Both the position numbers and the translations under genes were made by a program. Source: Nostoc sp. FACHB-152 (GTDB taxonomy: Bacteria > Cyanobacteriota > Cyanobacteriia > Cyanobacteriales > Nostocaceae). Taken from it: a DNA stretch of 64,000 nucleotides. Positions 53,717-62,298 of the stretch are shown here, piece by piece (position 1 is the first letter of the stretch; the number at the start of each line of letters is the position of its first letter). The notes under the pieces are model-generated. The model was not told the DNA's origin. It saw only the letters and a program-made list of their open reading frames with translations, and searched no databases. The stretch covers positions 1 to 64,000 of the forward strand of contig NZ_JACJRV010000025.1 in the NCBI RefSeq assembly GCF_014697475.1. The letters run 5' to 3'.

Positions 53717-55951
53717 TTATACCTCCTCTGAACGGAGTAAACGTGTATAAGTACCTTCTTGCTGCCACAATTCTTCATGAGTACCGCGCTGTACGACTTT
53801 GCCAGCTTCCAGCACAATAATTTCATGGGCATCTCGAATTGTACTGAGACGATGAGCGATCGCAATACAAGAACAACCACGCTGTCGGAGGTTGCGATCA
53901 ATTAACATTTCTGTCTCAGCATCAAGGGCGCTTGTTGCTTCATCCAGGACTAACACTGCTGGGTTTCTTACCAAAGCACGAGCAATTTCTAAACGTTGGC
54001 GTTGTCCACCACTCAAATTCATCCCGCCTTCGATCAACTCGGCATCATATTTTCCTGGCAGAGATAAAATTAAATCCCCAATAGCTGCATCTTCACAAGC
54101 TCGAATTAAATCTATATCTGTGATAGTTGCATCCCAAAGAGTAATGTTTTCTCGTACAGTCCCAGCAAATAAGAAAATATCCTGTTCCACCATTGCTAAA
54201 GAGTTAGCCAGAACATAGCGATCAATTTGCGTCCGAGGTATACCATCAAAGCAGATTTCCCCATTCCAAGGCTGATAAAGACCGCAGATTAACTTCGCAA
54301 CTGTAGATTTGCCAGAACCACTACCCCCCACAATTGCTACCCGTTGTCCTGGCTTGATAGTTAAATTCAGGTTTTCGATTAAAGGCGGATCGACGCGACT
54401 ATAACCAAAGGTGAGATTGCGTAATTCAACGTAACCCTGGAGTTGAAAGAGAGGGGATGAGTAAGATAGGGGGGAGATTAGTAGGTTTTTTTCTGGTTGT
54501 GTTTCTTGATTTATTACTTCCTCAGTCATGGGATCGACTGGGTTTTGCAAAACATCGTCGAGGCGGTTTAAATCAGCTTCTAAATCTTGTAGTGTACTGC
54601 CAAAATTTACAAGGTTATTGACTGGTTCTAAAAAGCTTTGAGTTAAACTTTGGTAGGCTACTAGCATTCCAATACTAAGTTTGCCATCCATTACTTCTAA
54701 ACCACCGACAACCAAAATCGCAGCTGTTGTTAAGGATGTCAAAATTGTGGGTAAGGTTGTCAAAATTTGAGTTTGTAAATTTAATTGCTGTTGGGCATTG
54801 AGGGCTTTAGCATAATGTCCTGCAAACCGAGCAAATAAATCAGATTCTAGCCCAGAAGCTTTGACGGTTTCTATTGTTTGTAGACCGCTAATTGTGACTC
54901 CAGAGACTTTACCATGCTCCTGTGCTAGACGCAGATTTGCATTCACGCGAGTTTGCGATAAAAATTGCAGAGCCAGCATATTGATGAGTGCAAAACCACA
55001 AGCGATCGCACTTAGCAAATGGCTATACTGCAACATAATAAAAAAGTAAAAAACCATCATCAACGCATCAATAATTGTTGTTGCTAACCGTCCTGAAAGT
55101 GCTTCAGCAACTTTGTCATTAATGGCAACCCGACTGCTAACTTCTCCTGCATAACGTTGAGCATAAAAGTTAATTGGTAAGCGCAGAATATGCCACAGAA
55201 ATTGCCCTGACATACTAACTGAAAGCTTAACCATCAGCCGCCGCAGATATGTAAATCGCATTGTAGCCAGCAATATCCGGCACGCCGCACTCAAAACCAT
55301 GCCAATTAGCAAAGGGCGTAGCCATTGTTGGCGGTCTTGGACTAAAATCTCATCAACAAATACCTGTGAAAATGCTGGGACGGCTAATCTTGGTATTGTC
55401 AATAACAACCCTGCTAGTAAGCAAAATAAAATAGTAATTTGGGAATTTTTTAAGCGTTTATATAAGGCAGAAACAACATTAATTTTTTTGCCTCCCTTTT
55501 GAAAATTTGAGCCTGGTTCCATCACCAAGACTACACCTGTATATCCTGGGTTAAATTCTTCTAAGGTAATGGTTCTGCGACCTGTGCCGGGGTCGTTAAG
55601 ATAGACCACATCTTTGCCAATTCCTTCGACAACAAGGAAGTGGTTAAAATTCCAAAAGATAATATAGGGTGGACGGAGTGTTTTTAATTGTTCAAGTGAC
55701 TTTTTTAAACCTTGAGCATCTAAGCCAAAATGTTTGGCTGCTTTAATGATATTAACAGCTTTACTGCCATCTCTTGAAACCCCACATTCTTCTCTTAACT
55801 TAGCCAAAGGTACAATCCGACCGTAATAACTTAAAATAATTCCTAGAGAAGCAGCACCGCATTCTACTGCTTCCATTTGTAACACTGTAGGAGTTTGAAC
55901 GCGACGGCTTTTAAATAGGGTCAATAAATTTAAACTGAAGGGAAGATACAT
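53717..55951 (-). CDS. NHLM-type ABC exporter with C39 peptidase domain
   Basis: A 744-residue peptidase-containing ABC transporter. The C39 domain (about 18-150) has C31 (ECGAASLG), H104 (NHFLVVEG) and D120 (LNDP), the full catalytic set that cuts leader peptides after double glycine. Permease helices follow (about 175-460), then an ATPase with GGSGSGKST, LSGGQRQR and VLVLDEATSALD. It should cleave the AVAAGG leaders of the two precursors at 61256 and 61689 while exporting the products. ATG at 55951 is taken; an in-frame TTG at 55960 is possible, and no strong ribosome site is visible. Middle gene of the HlyD - C39 ABC - ABC operon. Confidence 0.9.
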   Translation of the reverse strand: MYLPFSLNLLTLFKSRRVQTPTVLQMEAVECGAASLGIILSYYGRIVPLAKLREECGVSRDGSKAVNIIKAAKHFGLDAQGLKKSLEQLKTLRPPYIIFWNFNHFLVVEGIGKDVVYLNDPGTGRRTITLEEFNPGYTGVVLVMEPGSNFQKGGKKINVVSALYKRLKNSQITILFCLLAGLLLTIPRLAVPAFSQVFVDEILVQDRQQWLRPLLIGMVLSAACRILLATMRFTYLRRLMVKLSVSMSGQFLWHILRLPINFYAQRYAGEVSSRVAINDKVAEALSGRLATTIIDALMMVFYFFIMLQYSHLLSAIACGFALINMLALQFLSQTRVNANLRLAQEHGKVSGVTISGLQTIETVKASGLESDLFARFAGHYAKALNAQQQLNLQTQILTTLPTILTSLTTAAILVVGGLEVMDGKLSIGMLVAYQSLTQSFLEPVNNLVNFGSTLQDLEADLNRLDDVLQNPVDPMTEEVINQETQPEKNLLISPLSYSSPLFQLQGYVELRNLTFGYSRVDPPLIENLNLTIKPGQRVAIVGGSGSGKSTVAKLICGLYQPWNGEICFDGIPRTQIDRYVLANSLAMVEQDIFLFAGTVRENITLWDATITDIDLIRACEDAAIGDLILSLPGKYDAELIEGGMNLSGGQRQRLEIARALVRNPAVLVLDEATSALDAETEMLIDRNLRQRGCSCIAIAHRLSTIRDAHEIIVLEAGKVVQRGTHEELWQQEGTYTRLLRSEEV

Positions 55952-56015
55952 AGTAAACAAACCATTTATGCTGGAGGAATTTTGATTTAACTAGTTTAGA
56001 GAGTTGAGAATTAAC

Positions 56016-57455
56016 TTAATAAATGCCAGTCCAAGAACGGAGGAGAGGAATAATATAAGAGATAGGTGCTTTTTCTCCGATTTTGACTTGTACTGAAGTG
56101 GTAGTACCTGATGATATTTTGAGCGGTGGTTCATCTCCAGATGACCATTTATAGCCACTAATGCTAGTTGGTGCTTCTTGTAGTTGGGCAAAAGCTTGCA
56201 CGCGAACTTCGCCATTTTTTGCTAGGCTATGAGCGATATCTTCATTGCCAACGATCGCAGTAATATCTTGTGTAGTAACTGGAAAAGGCGAAATATTTGT
56301 TAAAACTCCCACCATTCCACCGTAGCGTTCGCGTTTAGCAAAACTAGGTGTAACTTGAACGCTCATCCCTGGTTTAATTTGTTTACCATCTTTGTTATCA
56401 AAGTAAATAACACTCACCAGTTTGGCTTGAGAATCTGCAACGTCTAACGAACCCAGACGCACACCAGAATTGACAATTTGGCCTGGAACAACGCTAATTT
56501 GCAAAATTTGTCCGTTGTATTGACTGATGATTCTGCTGTCTTTAGCCAGTTGCAACTGTAATTGAGCAATCCGCAGTTTTAATTCTTGAATTTGATTGAC
56601 TTTGTTGATAGCTTGTTTTAGGCTTTGTTCGTGTAATTTTGTTTGTTGAGTCTCTAAATCCTTGATTTTAGTTTTAATTTCATCGATTTTGTTGAAACTT
56701 TCTAGAGACTGCCGTTGAGTATTAGTTACTTGGATTTGTAAATCCTTAAGTTGTAAGTCTATTTCTGATAATTGCGTTTGATTATTGATATATTCTTGCT
56801 CGGCTTGGACTAACAAATCTTGGCTGATCGCCTTCTGTTGAAATAGCTGTCGTCGCTGATTTACCCGTTTTTGAAAAATTTCCTGTAAACCTTTAATTTG
56901 TTGCTGGCGTAATTGCAAAGTTTGGCGTTTTTGCGCGATCGCTGCTAAATCTTGATTATGTAATTCTGGCGATATCTGTTCACGCTTCAGGCTGCTTTTT
57001 AAATCTAGGTGTTGCTGTTCAAGCGTGTTAATTTGTTGGTCTATAACTTGCTTTTCCAACTTCTCTGTATCTTGATTCTGCGTTTGCAATTGCAGTAACT
57101 TGGTTTGTTCTTGCTGGAGTTGTTGTTTCAGCGTAGACTGCTCAATAATGCCCAGTACATCACCTTTTTTGACAACATCTCCCGGTTTAATATTCAGGCT
57201 TAATAAGGCTCCAGAAGCGGGAGATTGCAACTGTACTACATGGCTGGGTCGAATTAATACACCTTGACCTGTAACAGTTAAGGGGATGCGTCCGTACACA
57301 CTCCAAACTCCGGCGGTGGCAACCAAAAAACCCATAGCAGTTAAGGATATCCAAGCTTTGGGTTTGATAGCCTGCATGAGTTGATCTAGCTGTTCTGGTG
57401 ATGACAAGCGATCGAGTGCTTCTTGCCGGAAAAGCGGGGTACGTCTTAGATGCAT
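56016..57455 (-). CDS. HlyD-family periplasmic adaptor of the NHLM exporter
   Basis: A 479-residue membrane fusion protein: cytoplasmic N-terminus, one transmembrane helix (about 36-56), a lipoyl/barrel-sandwich half (QGVLIRPSHVVQLQSPASGA), a very long Gln-rich coiled coil (about 105-305), the second lipoyl half and a beta-barrel (about 320-420). It would link the ABC exporters to an outer-membrane TolC-like channel, which is not in this window. Strong ribosome site GGAGGAG 7 nt before the ATG. First gene of the exporter operon; a box shared with the precursor genes lies just upstream (57489-57531), pointing to its own promoter. Confidence 0.9.
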   Translation of the reverse strand: MHLRRTPLFRQEALDRLSSPEQLDQLMQAIKPKAWISLTAMGFLVATAGVWSVYGRIPLTVTGQGVLIRPSHVVQLQSPASGALLSLNIKPGDVVKKGDVLGIIEQSTLKQQLQQEQTKLLQLQTQNQDTEKLEKQVIDQQINTLEQQHLDLKSSLKREQISPELHNQDLAAIAQKRQTLQLRQQQIKGLQEIFQKRVNQRRQLFQQKAISQDLLVQAEQEYINNQTQLSEIDLQLKDLQIQVTNTQRQSLESFNKIDEIKTKIKDLETQQTKLHEQSLKQAINKVNQIQELKLRIAQLQLQLAKDSRIISQYNGQILQISVVPGQIVNSGVRLGSLDVADSQAKLVSVIYFDNKDGKQIKPGMSVQVTPSFAKRERYGGMVGVLTNISPFPVTTQDITAIVGNEDIAHSLAKNGEVRVQAFAQLQEAPTSISGYKWSSGDEPPLKISSGTTTSVQVKIGEKAPISYIIPLLRSWTGIY

Positions 57456-57488
57456 TTTGCTCCTCCCTTAGTTTTTTCTCTAGTGTTT

Positions 57489-57531
57489 GATGTTTTTAAC
57501 CTTAGAGAGCGATCGAGAATAACTAGGGAAG
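57489..57531 (-). promoter_or_regulatory. conserved box upstream of the exporter operon
   Basis: The right end (57513-57531) matches 62151-62169 at 18 of 19 bases (plus strand TCGAGAATAACTAGGGAAG), and similarity extends left to GATGTTTTTAA at 57489. It ends 33 bp before the HlyD start codon. A matching box precedes the precursor genes, so a shared promoter or operator is likely. Confidence 0.6.
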
Positions 57532-57623
57532 AAATAAGAAAACACCCACTATGTTGATGTGTGGATGTTTTGAGGTCAGTAACTTAGGTTTTGCAAACTA
57601 ATGCCGTGTAAAACTTTCTCTCA

Positions 57624-57663
57624 AACCTAACCCCCAGCCCCTTCCCTACGAGGGAAGGGGAGC
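57624..57663. repeat. hairpin dispersed repeat of the 'CCCCTTCCCT' type
   Basis: AACCTAACCCCCAGCCCC followed by the dyad CCCCTTCCCT...AGGGAAGGGG (57638-57660, 3-nt loop). Common cyanobacterial repeat; here it may also end the LanM transcript. Confidence 0.65.
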
Positions 57664-57821
57664 AAGAAACAACGCTTTTCTCTTATAGCAATCGAAGCAT
57701 GGATTAAGACATTAACAGAGGATAAAACTTAAATAATATAAGATTTTTCGCCCTGTCACCTGTCCCCTGCTATAGCAGCAAAAAGTAAGTTGCACATCGC
57801 GTAAACTATGAGCAAATACTG

Positions 57822-60800
57822 TCACTCCCACAGCAGGGCTGATGGTAGTAAATTTGGATAGGCTAGACGTAATAGTTCATACCCAATACCAGATGTTCCT
57901 TGAAAGAAGCCTGGGTTGTAAGTACCTCTAAGCAAGCTGGAAAACAGTTGATAAGAACCTGTTTTTTCGGCTCTATTTACAGCCCATGCTGCTTGCTTCT
58001 GCACAATTTCTAGCAGTTCTGGACGCTGAAGCTGGCGGGCGGCTACTAATAATACATCCATGCGTCCAAAGTTACCGCAGCAGAGGTGGTCAATGTCGTG
58101 CATTGCAAACTTTTGTGTTGTTTGCAATGCAATATCAATATCTTGCCGAATTCCATCATTATCTAGAATATTTAAACTGCCCAGACGTGCTAGAGCAATA
58201 CCAGGCGCACCGTGACACCAACTGGCAATGAATACAGGTTTGTCACCTCGAAAGTCTGGCCAGTTTTGGGCTGTGGGTGAAAAAACGCTATTTTCGTAAG
58301 CGATCGCTTCATCAGCCGCCGCCAGAAACATTGTGTCTTGAGTGACCGCATATAATCTCAGTAACGCATAAGCAATGCCAGCTGCACCGTGAGAAAATCC
58401 GGTCAAAAGTTTTTCGTCTAGGGTAGCCCAAGCTCTGTATCCACTACTGCTGACGCTACGGTGATTTATTAGATGATAACCACAAGTAACTGCTTGCTCT
58501 AAAACTACTGGATCTGGGATGTAGGAATAGAGAGATAATAATCCTAAAATCGCGCCAGCCGCCCCAGATACAATATCAAATTTGCGATCGCTAGCAATAT
58601 TTGCTGGTGTAATTAAAGCAGCAGCTTGTTGGGCATCTTTCAATAAAATGTGTTCTTGGAGAAATTGACTGCTTTGCACCAGTGTATAGACAATTGAACC
58701 TAACCCTTTAGCACCACCAATCCCTAGATGTTTAGTCTTTTGTTGTTGAGCTTCGTAGTCTAAACCTTGCAAGACTTGGCGTAATTGTTGCACCGCGCCT
58801 AACGCCATCTCTTTATATGCTGCATCACCTGTAACTTTAGCTAATGCAGCCAAAAACATCGCTACTCCATAACTGCCATCATACAAGTCATAGCTCATAG
58901 GTTGCAGTTGAAAGCGTTGAGCGTCAGGAACATATTCCAGTCCCATCCAAGTGATACTACCATCTGCTGCTCGTAAAGCTGTTTGCTGCATTTCTTTCGC
59001 AATGCTAACTGCTTGCTGTACTAAAGCCTCTGGGGCGAGAGGAGACACCGCATCGAAATCCAGTTGAGAAGGCACTGATACCGAGGAAGCCTCAGTCATA
59101 TTAGCGGAACGGGCGTAGAGTGAACTGTGAATAAAACTCATCTGCTGCGCTAAATCTTTAAAATTGAGCTTTTGCAAACGGGCAATTACTAAATCGTAAC
59201 TAGGTTGAGTAAAATATTTTTCGATAGTGCAATCGTTCGTGATTGGTAAAGCATCGCTATTAGAACGAGTAGCAAATAGAGGAATATCTAACTGCGCCAG
59301 TGCTTGCTGTTCTGCCGCTATAATTGCCCAAGCTTGGGGTTTCGTCTCAGCTTTCAGTAACGATCTGCTGAGAACATCAAGCGCAATACTACGTTCTACA
59401 CCATTTTGTAAGAATTTGGGCTGTAAGGTTTGCTTGAGCAAATTGCCATAAACTTGAGTCGGACGAAATACAAACCGGACTCGCTGATTGGCTAATTTTG
59501 TCAAAGAACTGTTTGCGGCTAAAAGTGTTTCTTTATGAGCAATCAAAAACTCGTACATTTGACGAAAACCATCAACCAATTCCGTAACATATTGACTAGA
59601 AGATAGAGTTACACCACCAATAGAAGGTATATTGCTACGCAAAGGTGGTTTCATAGACTCGTAACCTAAAGCCATTTTATCTGTATTAATATGCTGCCAT
59701 CTCCGCACCCGAAAATTAGTTTCTTGTCCGCCTACACCACCTAAACCACTACCGTCATAAATAACTCCATCTGGTCCCAAATTCCATGTTGGCAAGAAAC
59801 CGATACGCAACAAAGAATCCATCATTTGTTGAGTGGCTAATTTTGCATTTGTAACATTAATATCATCGCCTACTATATCTCGAACTTGGTGAGACATGAG
59901 AGTTTCCATATCTATGAAAACTGGATATTCCCCACAGGCAATTATGTTTTCTGCATGGCAATCTGTTGCCTCTAAAAGATATAATAAACACAGCAACATC
60001 CCGGCTCGTTGGTAACAGCGTTTGGCTGCTGACAAATCTTCACAAGGTAAATATTCTACATATTCTACCCAGCCATGAGTTGAACGATTCAGCACTTGCA
60101 GTACCTTAAATTTTAGTGGTATTTGCTGTTCATTCAACCAAGCTAGTAATTGAAAATATGCTTCTTCTGAGCCTAAATCTTTAGGTTTATAGACAACTTT
60201 TAGCCCTGAAGCAAAAGCCACTTGAATAACTGAGCGTCCATTATGGTGAAAGTCAGAAAGATTACCATTAACAGCAATTACTTGTCCAAGTTCTCCATCG
60301 CTTTGGAAAGTTGCTTGAATATCTGACATATCTGATGCTAATCGTTGGATAAATTCGCTATTACTATCTACCCAAAAATCTGTTACGGTTGCAGCTAGCC
60401 GTGCTAATACACTATATTCTTGAAAAAATGTTAGCAGTCCTCCTGCTAACATATCTCTGAGAAAATTACTGTAATATTGTCGAGAATTTGCAGATTGTAT
60501 TTGTGCTAATCGATGAGTTAATTTCGGTTGTTGATAAGTCCGAAAAACTAAAAAATTTAATCCCATCGCTTCCGAGCAAAGAGAAACTAATGAATGCAAT
60601 AAACCACGTTCTAAAGCAGCGTGAGCTTCGTCTGAAAGTAGATGATAATTAGAATTAACTTGATTGAGTATTTGCTTACGGGCAACATAGATAAAGGGTA
60701 ATAGTAACTCTTCAAAAGGTAAAGGTTCTTGGGGATTTAAACAACGATTTTCCGATGAAATGCCTTTTTCTAAATTTTCTAAAGAAACTAAGTTAGTCGC

Positions 60801-61094
60801 TTCTAAAACAGATTTGAAAGTTTCTGTCCAGGCAGGTAAATCTTGTTCCTTAACCAAACGAACAGAACCAAGTATTTGACTAACCCTGTCTACATCTAGC
60901 CCATCCCAAGCTAAACGCTGTTCAAATAATTCTTTGTTCCCTTGAGCGACTACGTGACACCAATTCTCTAATCGAGATTTCACAAGTTCATTATTATTTT
61001 GTGTCTTGTCGGTTATAAATTCCATTCCCAAGCGTTCGTTAATTGTGCTTGCTTGTTCGACAATTTTAATCAAGTCTGAATTAGTAATTTGCAT
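57822..61094 (-). CDS. lanM: class II lanthipeptide synthetase LanM, ProcM-like
   Basis: A 1,090-residue bifunctional enzyme. The N-terminal dehydratase (about 180-620; VIQVAFASGLKVVYKPKDLG, TDCHAENIIACGEYPVFIDMETL) phosphorylates and eliminates Ser/Thr; the C-terminal LanC-like cyclase (about 740-1090) joins Cys to the dehydrated residues. Zinc ligands are C960 (WCHGAPG), C1005 and C1006 (LCCGN): Cys-Cys-Cys, as in ProcM-type enzymes, instead of the usual Cys-Cys-His. That group is known for high reactivity and substrate tolerance. ATG at 61094 is preferred (AAGGA upstream); 61121 is possible. It follows the precursor genes behind a hairpin. Confidence 0.9.
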   Translation of the reverse strand: MQITNSDLIKIVEQASTINERLGMEFITDKTQNNNELVKSRLENWCHVVAQGNKELFEQRLAWDGLDVDRVSQILGSVRLVKEQDLPAWTETFKSVLEATNLVSLENLEKGISSENRCLNPQEPLPFEELLLPFIYVARKQILNQVNSNYHLLSDEAHAALERGLLHSLVSLCSEAMGLNFLVFRTYQQPKLTHRLAQIQSANSRQYYSNFLRDMLAGGLLTFFQEYSVLARLAATVTDFWVDSNSEFIQRLASDMSDIQATFQSDGELGQVIAVNGNLSDFHHNGRSVIQVAFASGLKVVYKPKDLGSEEAYFQLLAWLNEQQIPLKFKVLQVLNRSTHGWVEYVEYLPCEDLSAAKRCYQRAGMLLCLLYLLEATDCHAENIIACGEYPVFIDMETLMSHQVRDIVGDDINVTNAKLATQQMMDSLLRIGFLPTWNLGPDGVIYDGSGLGGVGGQETNFRVRRWQHINTDKMALGYESMKPPLRSNIPSIGGVTLSSSQYVTELVDGFRQMYEFLIAHKETLLAANSSLTKLANQRVRFVFRPTQVYGNLLKQTLQPKFLQNGVERSIALDVLSRSLLKAETKPQAWAIIAAEQQALAQLDIPLFATRSNSDALPITNDCTIEKYFTQPSYDLVIARLQKLNFKDLAQQMSFIHSSLYARSANMTEASSVSVPSQLDFDAVSPLAPEALVQQAVSIAKEMQQTALRAADGSITWMGLEYVPDAQRFQLQPMSYDLYDGSYGVAMFLAALAKVTGDAAYKEMALGAVQQLRQVLQGLDYEAQQQKTKHLGIGGAKGLGSIVYTLVQSSQFLQEHILLKDAQQAAALITPANIASDRKFDIVSGAAGAILGLLSLYSYIPDPVVLEQAVTCGYHLINHRSVSSSGYRAWATLDEKLLTGFSHGAAGIAYALLRLYAVTQDTMFLAAADEAIAYENSVFSPTAQNWPDFRGDKPVFIASWCHGAPGIALARLGSLNILDNDGIRQDIDIALQTTQKFAMHDIDHLCCGNFGRMDVLLVAARQLQRPELLEIVQKQAAWAVNRAEKTGSYQLFSSLLRGTYNPGFFQGTSGIGYELLRLAYPNLLPSALLWE

Positions 61095-61201
61095 TATATT
61101 CAAATTCCTTATGTTAGTCATTATTTTTTGCCAGAAGAGTTACTTTGTTCTAATTAGTAGTACCATTTCAAGAAAACCATCTGGATAAAAAACATTGGCT
61201 G

Positions 61202-61241
61202 GTTGAAACTTACGCATGAATATAGATGTGTAAGTTTCAAC
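61202..61241 (-). terminator. hairpin between precursor A and LanM
   Basis: Perfect 12-bp arms GTTGAAACTTAC (61202-61213) and GTAAGTTTCAAC (61230-61241) with a 16-nt loop, no T-run. Probably a partial terminator or 3'-end stabiliser that lowers LanM expression relative to the precursor. Confidence 0.55.
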
Positions 61242-61255
61242 AATTTAGGCATTTA

Positions 61256-61588
61256 CTAGAGACACTTACTGGTGGTGATACACAGTGAGAAGAAAGTACA
61301 ATCAACGCGAAGAGTTAAACCACCAGCAGCCACAGCTTCGAGTTCAGTTTCCGACAATTGTTCAGATTCCGCAGCCATTGCTGGCAGGATAATATAAGCC
61401 ACATCATCAGATTCTTGAACAACGCGAATTTGAGCAGTTTGAGGTAATTTTTGACCGAGTTCAAGTTCAACAGCCGCTTTAGCCGCTTCAGGGTTGTTCA
61501 ACAATTGAGTGCGGAAAGCTTCATCTTTCATGGCACGGGCAATTAGTTTGGCTTCGATACTTACTTGTTCTGGATATTGTGCAGACAT
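61256..61588 (-). CDS. lanthipeptide precursor A, NHLP leader
   Basis: A 110-residue precursor: about 90-residue nitrile-hydratase-alpha-like (NHLP, proteusin) leader (EQVSIEAKLIARAMKDEAF, NNPEAAKAAVELELGQKLP, VAYIILPAM) ending in the cleavage site AVAAGG, then a 20-residue core with three Cys (C97, C103, C109) and six Ser/Thr (T92, T98, S101, T105, T106, S107), suitable for up to three (methyl)lanthionine rings. Strong AAGGAG ribosome site. LanM downstream and the C39 exporter further down fit processing and export. It differs from precursor B only at residues 52 (Ala here) and 73 (Ala here). Confidence 0.95.
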   Translation of the reverse strand: MSAQYPEQVSIEAKLIARAMKDEAFRTQLLNNPEAAKAAVELELGQKLPQTAQIRVVQESDDVAYIILPAMAAESEQLSETELEAVAAGGLTLRVDCTFFSLCITTSKCL

Positions 61589-61634
61589 TTTGAAACTCCT
61601 TAAACAAAATTAGGTGAATGGAAAAAACTGGCTG

Positions 61635-61674
61635 GTTGAAACTTACGCATGAATATAGATGTGTAAGTTTCAAC
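61635..61674 (-). terminator. hairpin between precursors B and A
   Basis: The same perfect 12-bp-arm hairpin as at 61202-61241 (arms 61635-61646 and 61663-61674), part of the duplicated unit. Confidence 0.55.
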
Positions 61675-61688
61675 AATTTAGGCATTTA

Positions 61689-62021
61689 CTAGAGACACTT
61701 ACTGGTGGTGATACACAGTGAGAAGAAAGTACAATCAACGCGAAGAGTTAAACCACCAGCAGCCACAGCTTCAAGTTCAGTTTCCGACAATTGTTCAGAT
61801 TCTTTAGCCATTGCTGGCAGGATAATATAAGCCACATCATCAGATTCTTGAACAACACGAATTTGGGAAGTTTGGGGTAGCTTTTGTCCGAGTTCAAGTT
61901 CAACAGCCGCTTTAGCCGCTTCAGGGTTATTCAACAATTGGGTGCGGAAAGCTTCATCTTTCATGGCACGGGCAATTAGTTTGGCTTCGATACTTACTTG
62001 TTCTGGATATTGTGCAGACAT
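61689..62021 (-). CDS. lanthipeptide precursor B, NHLP leader
   Basis: A 110-residue paralogue of precursor A with an identical core and cleavage site; Ser52 and Lys73 are the only differences. The copy-to-copy offset is 433 bp and includes the downstream hairpin, so one tandem duplication created the pair. AAGGAG precedes the ATG. As the first gene after the box at 62128-62169 it should be the promoter-proximal cistron of the precursor B - precursor A - lanM transcript. Confidence 0.95.
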   Translation of the reverse strand: MSAQYPEQVSIEAKLIARAMKDEAFRTQLLNNPEAAKAAVELELGQKLPQTSQIRVVQESDDVAYIILPAMAKESEQLSETELEAVAAGGLTLRVDCTFFSLCITTSKCL

Positions 62022-62127
62022 TTTGAAACTCCTTGATTTATAATTGAATGAGATTCGTTAGACACATCGTTCGTTGAGCTTGTCTTTTCTAGGTGGTTTC
62101 TAGAGGTTTGAGATTCGCTCTTCGCTC

Positions 62128-62169
62128 GATGTGTTTAATTTAGGAAGAAATCGAGAAGAACTAGGGAAG
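62128..62169 (-). promoter_or_regulatory. conserved box upstream of the precursor genes
   Basis: GATGTGTTTAATTTA followed by TCGAGAAGAACTAGGGAAG, near-identical to the box upstream of the HlyD gene. It lies 106 bp before the precursor B start and 130 bp from the divergent response regulator gene. Confidence 0.6.
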
Positions 62170-62298
62170 CTCGATCGCTATCTCTCAAAAAATTTTCAGC
62201 AGCACTCCATATCTCTTAAAATCAGTGCCTACCTAGATTTATTGGTCAGGCGATCGCAAATTATGAGACGATTTTGAGGGGTATGTACAGCTTCTACC

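Larger units (their letters stand above)
57456..57821. other. intergenic region between LanM and the exporter operon
   Basis: Contains a regulatory box (57489-57531) and a hairpin-forming dispersed repeat (57624-57663). The remaining bases show no gene. Confidence 0.6.

Noticed and set aside
53371-55502. Plus-strand open frames opposite the ABC transporter genes
   Set aside because: Short, no ribosome sites, and lying opposite well-conserved ATPase and permease motifs.
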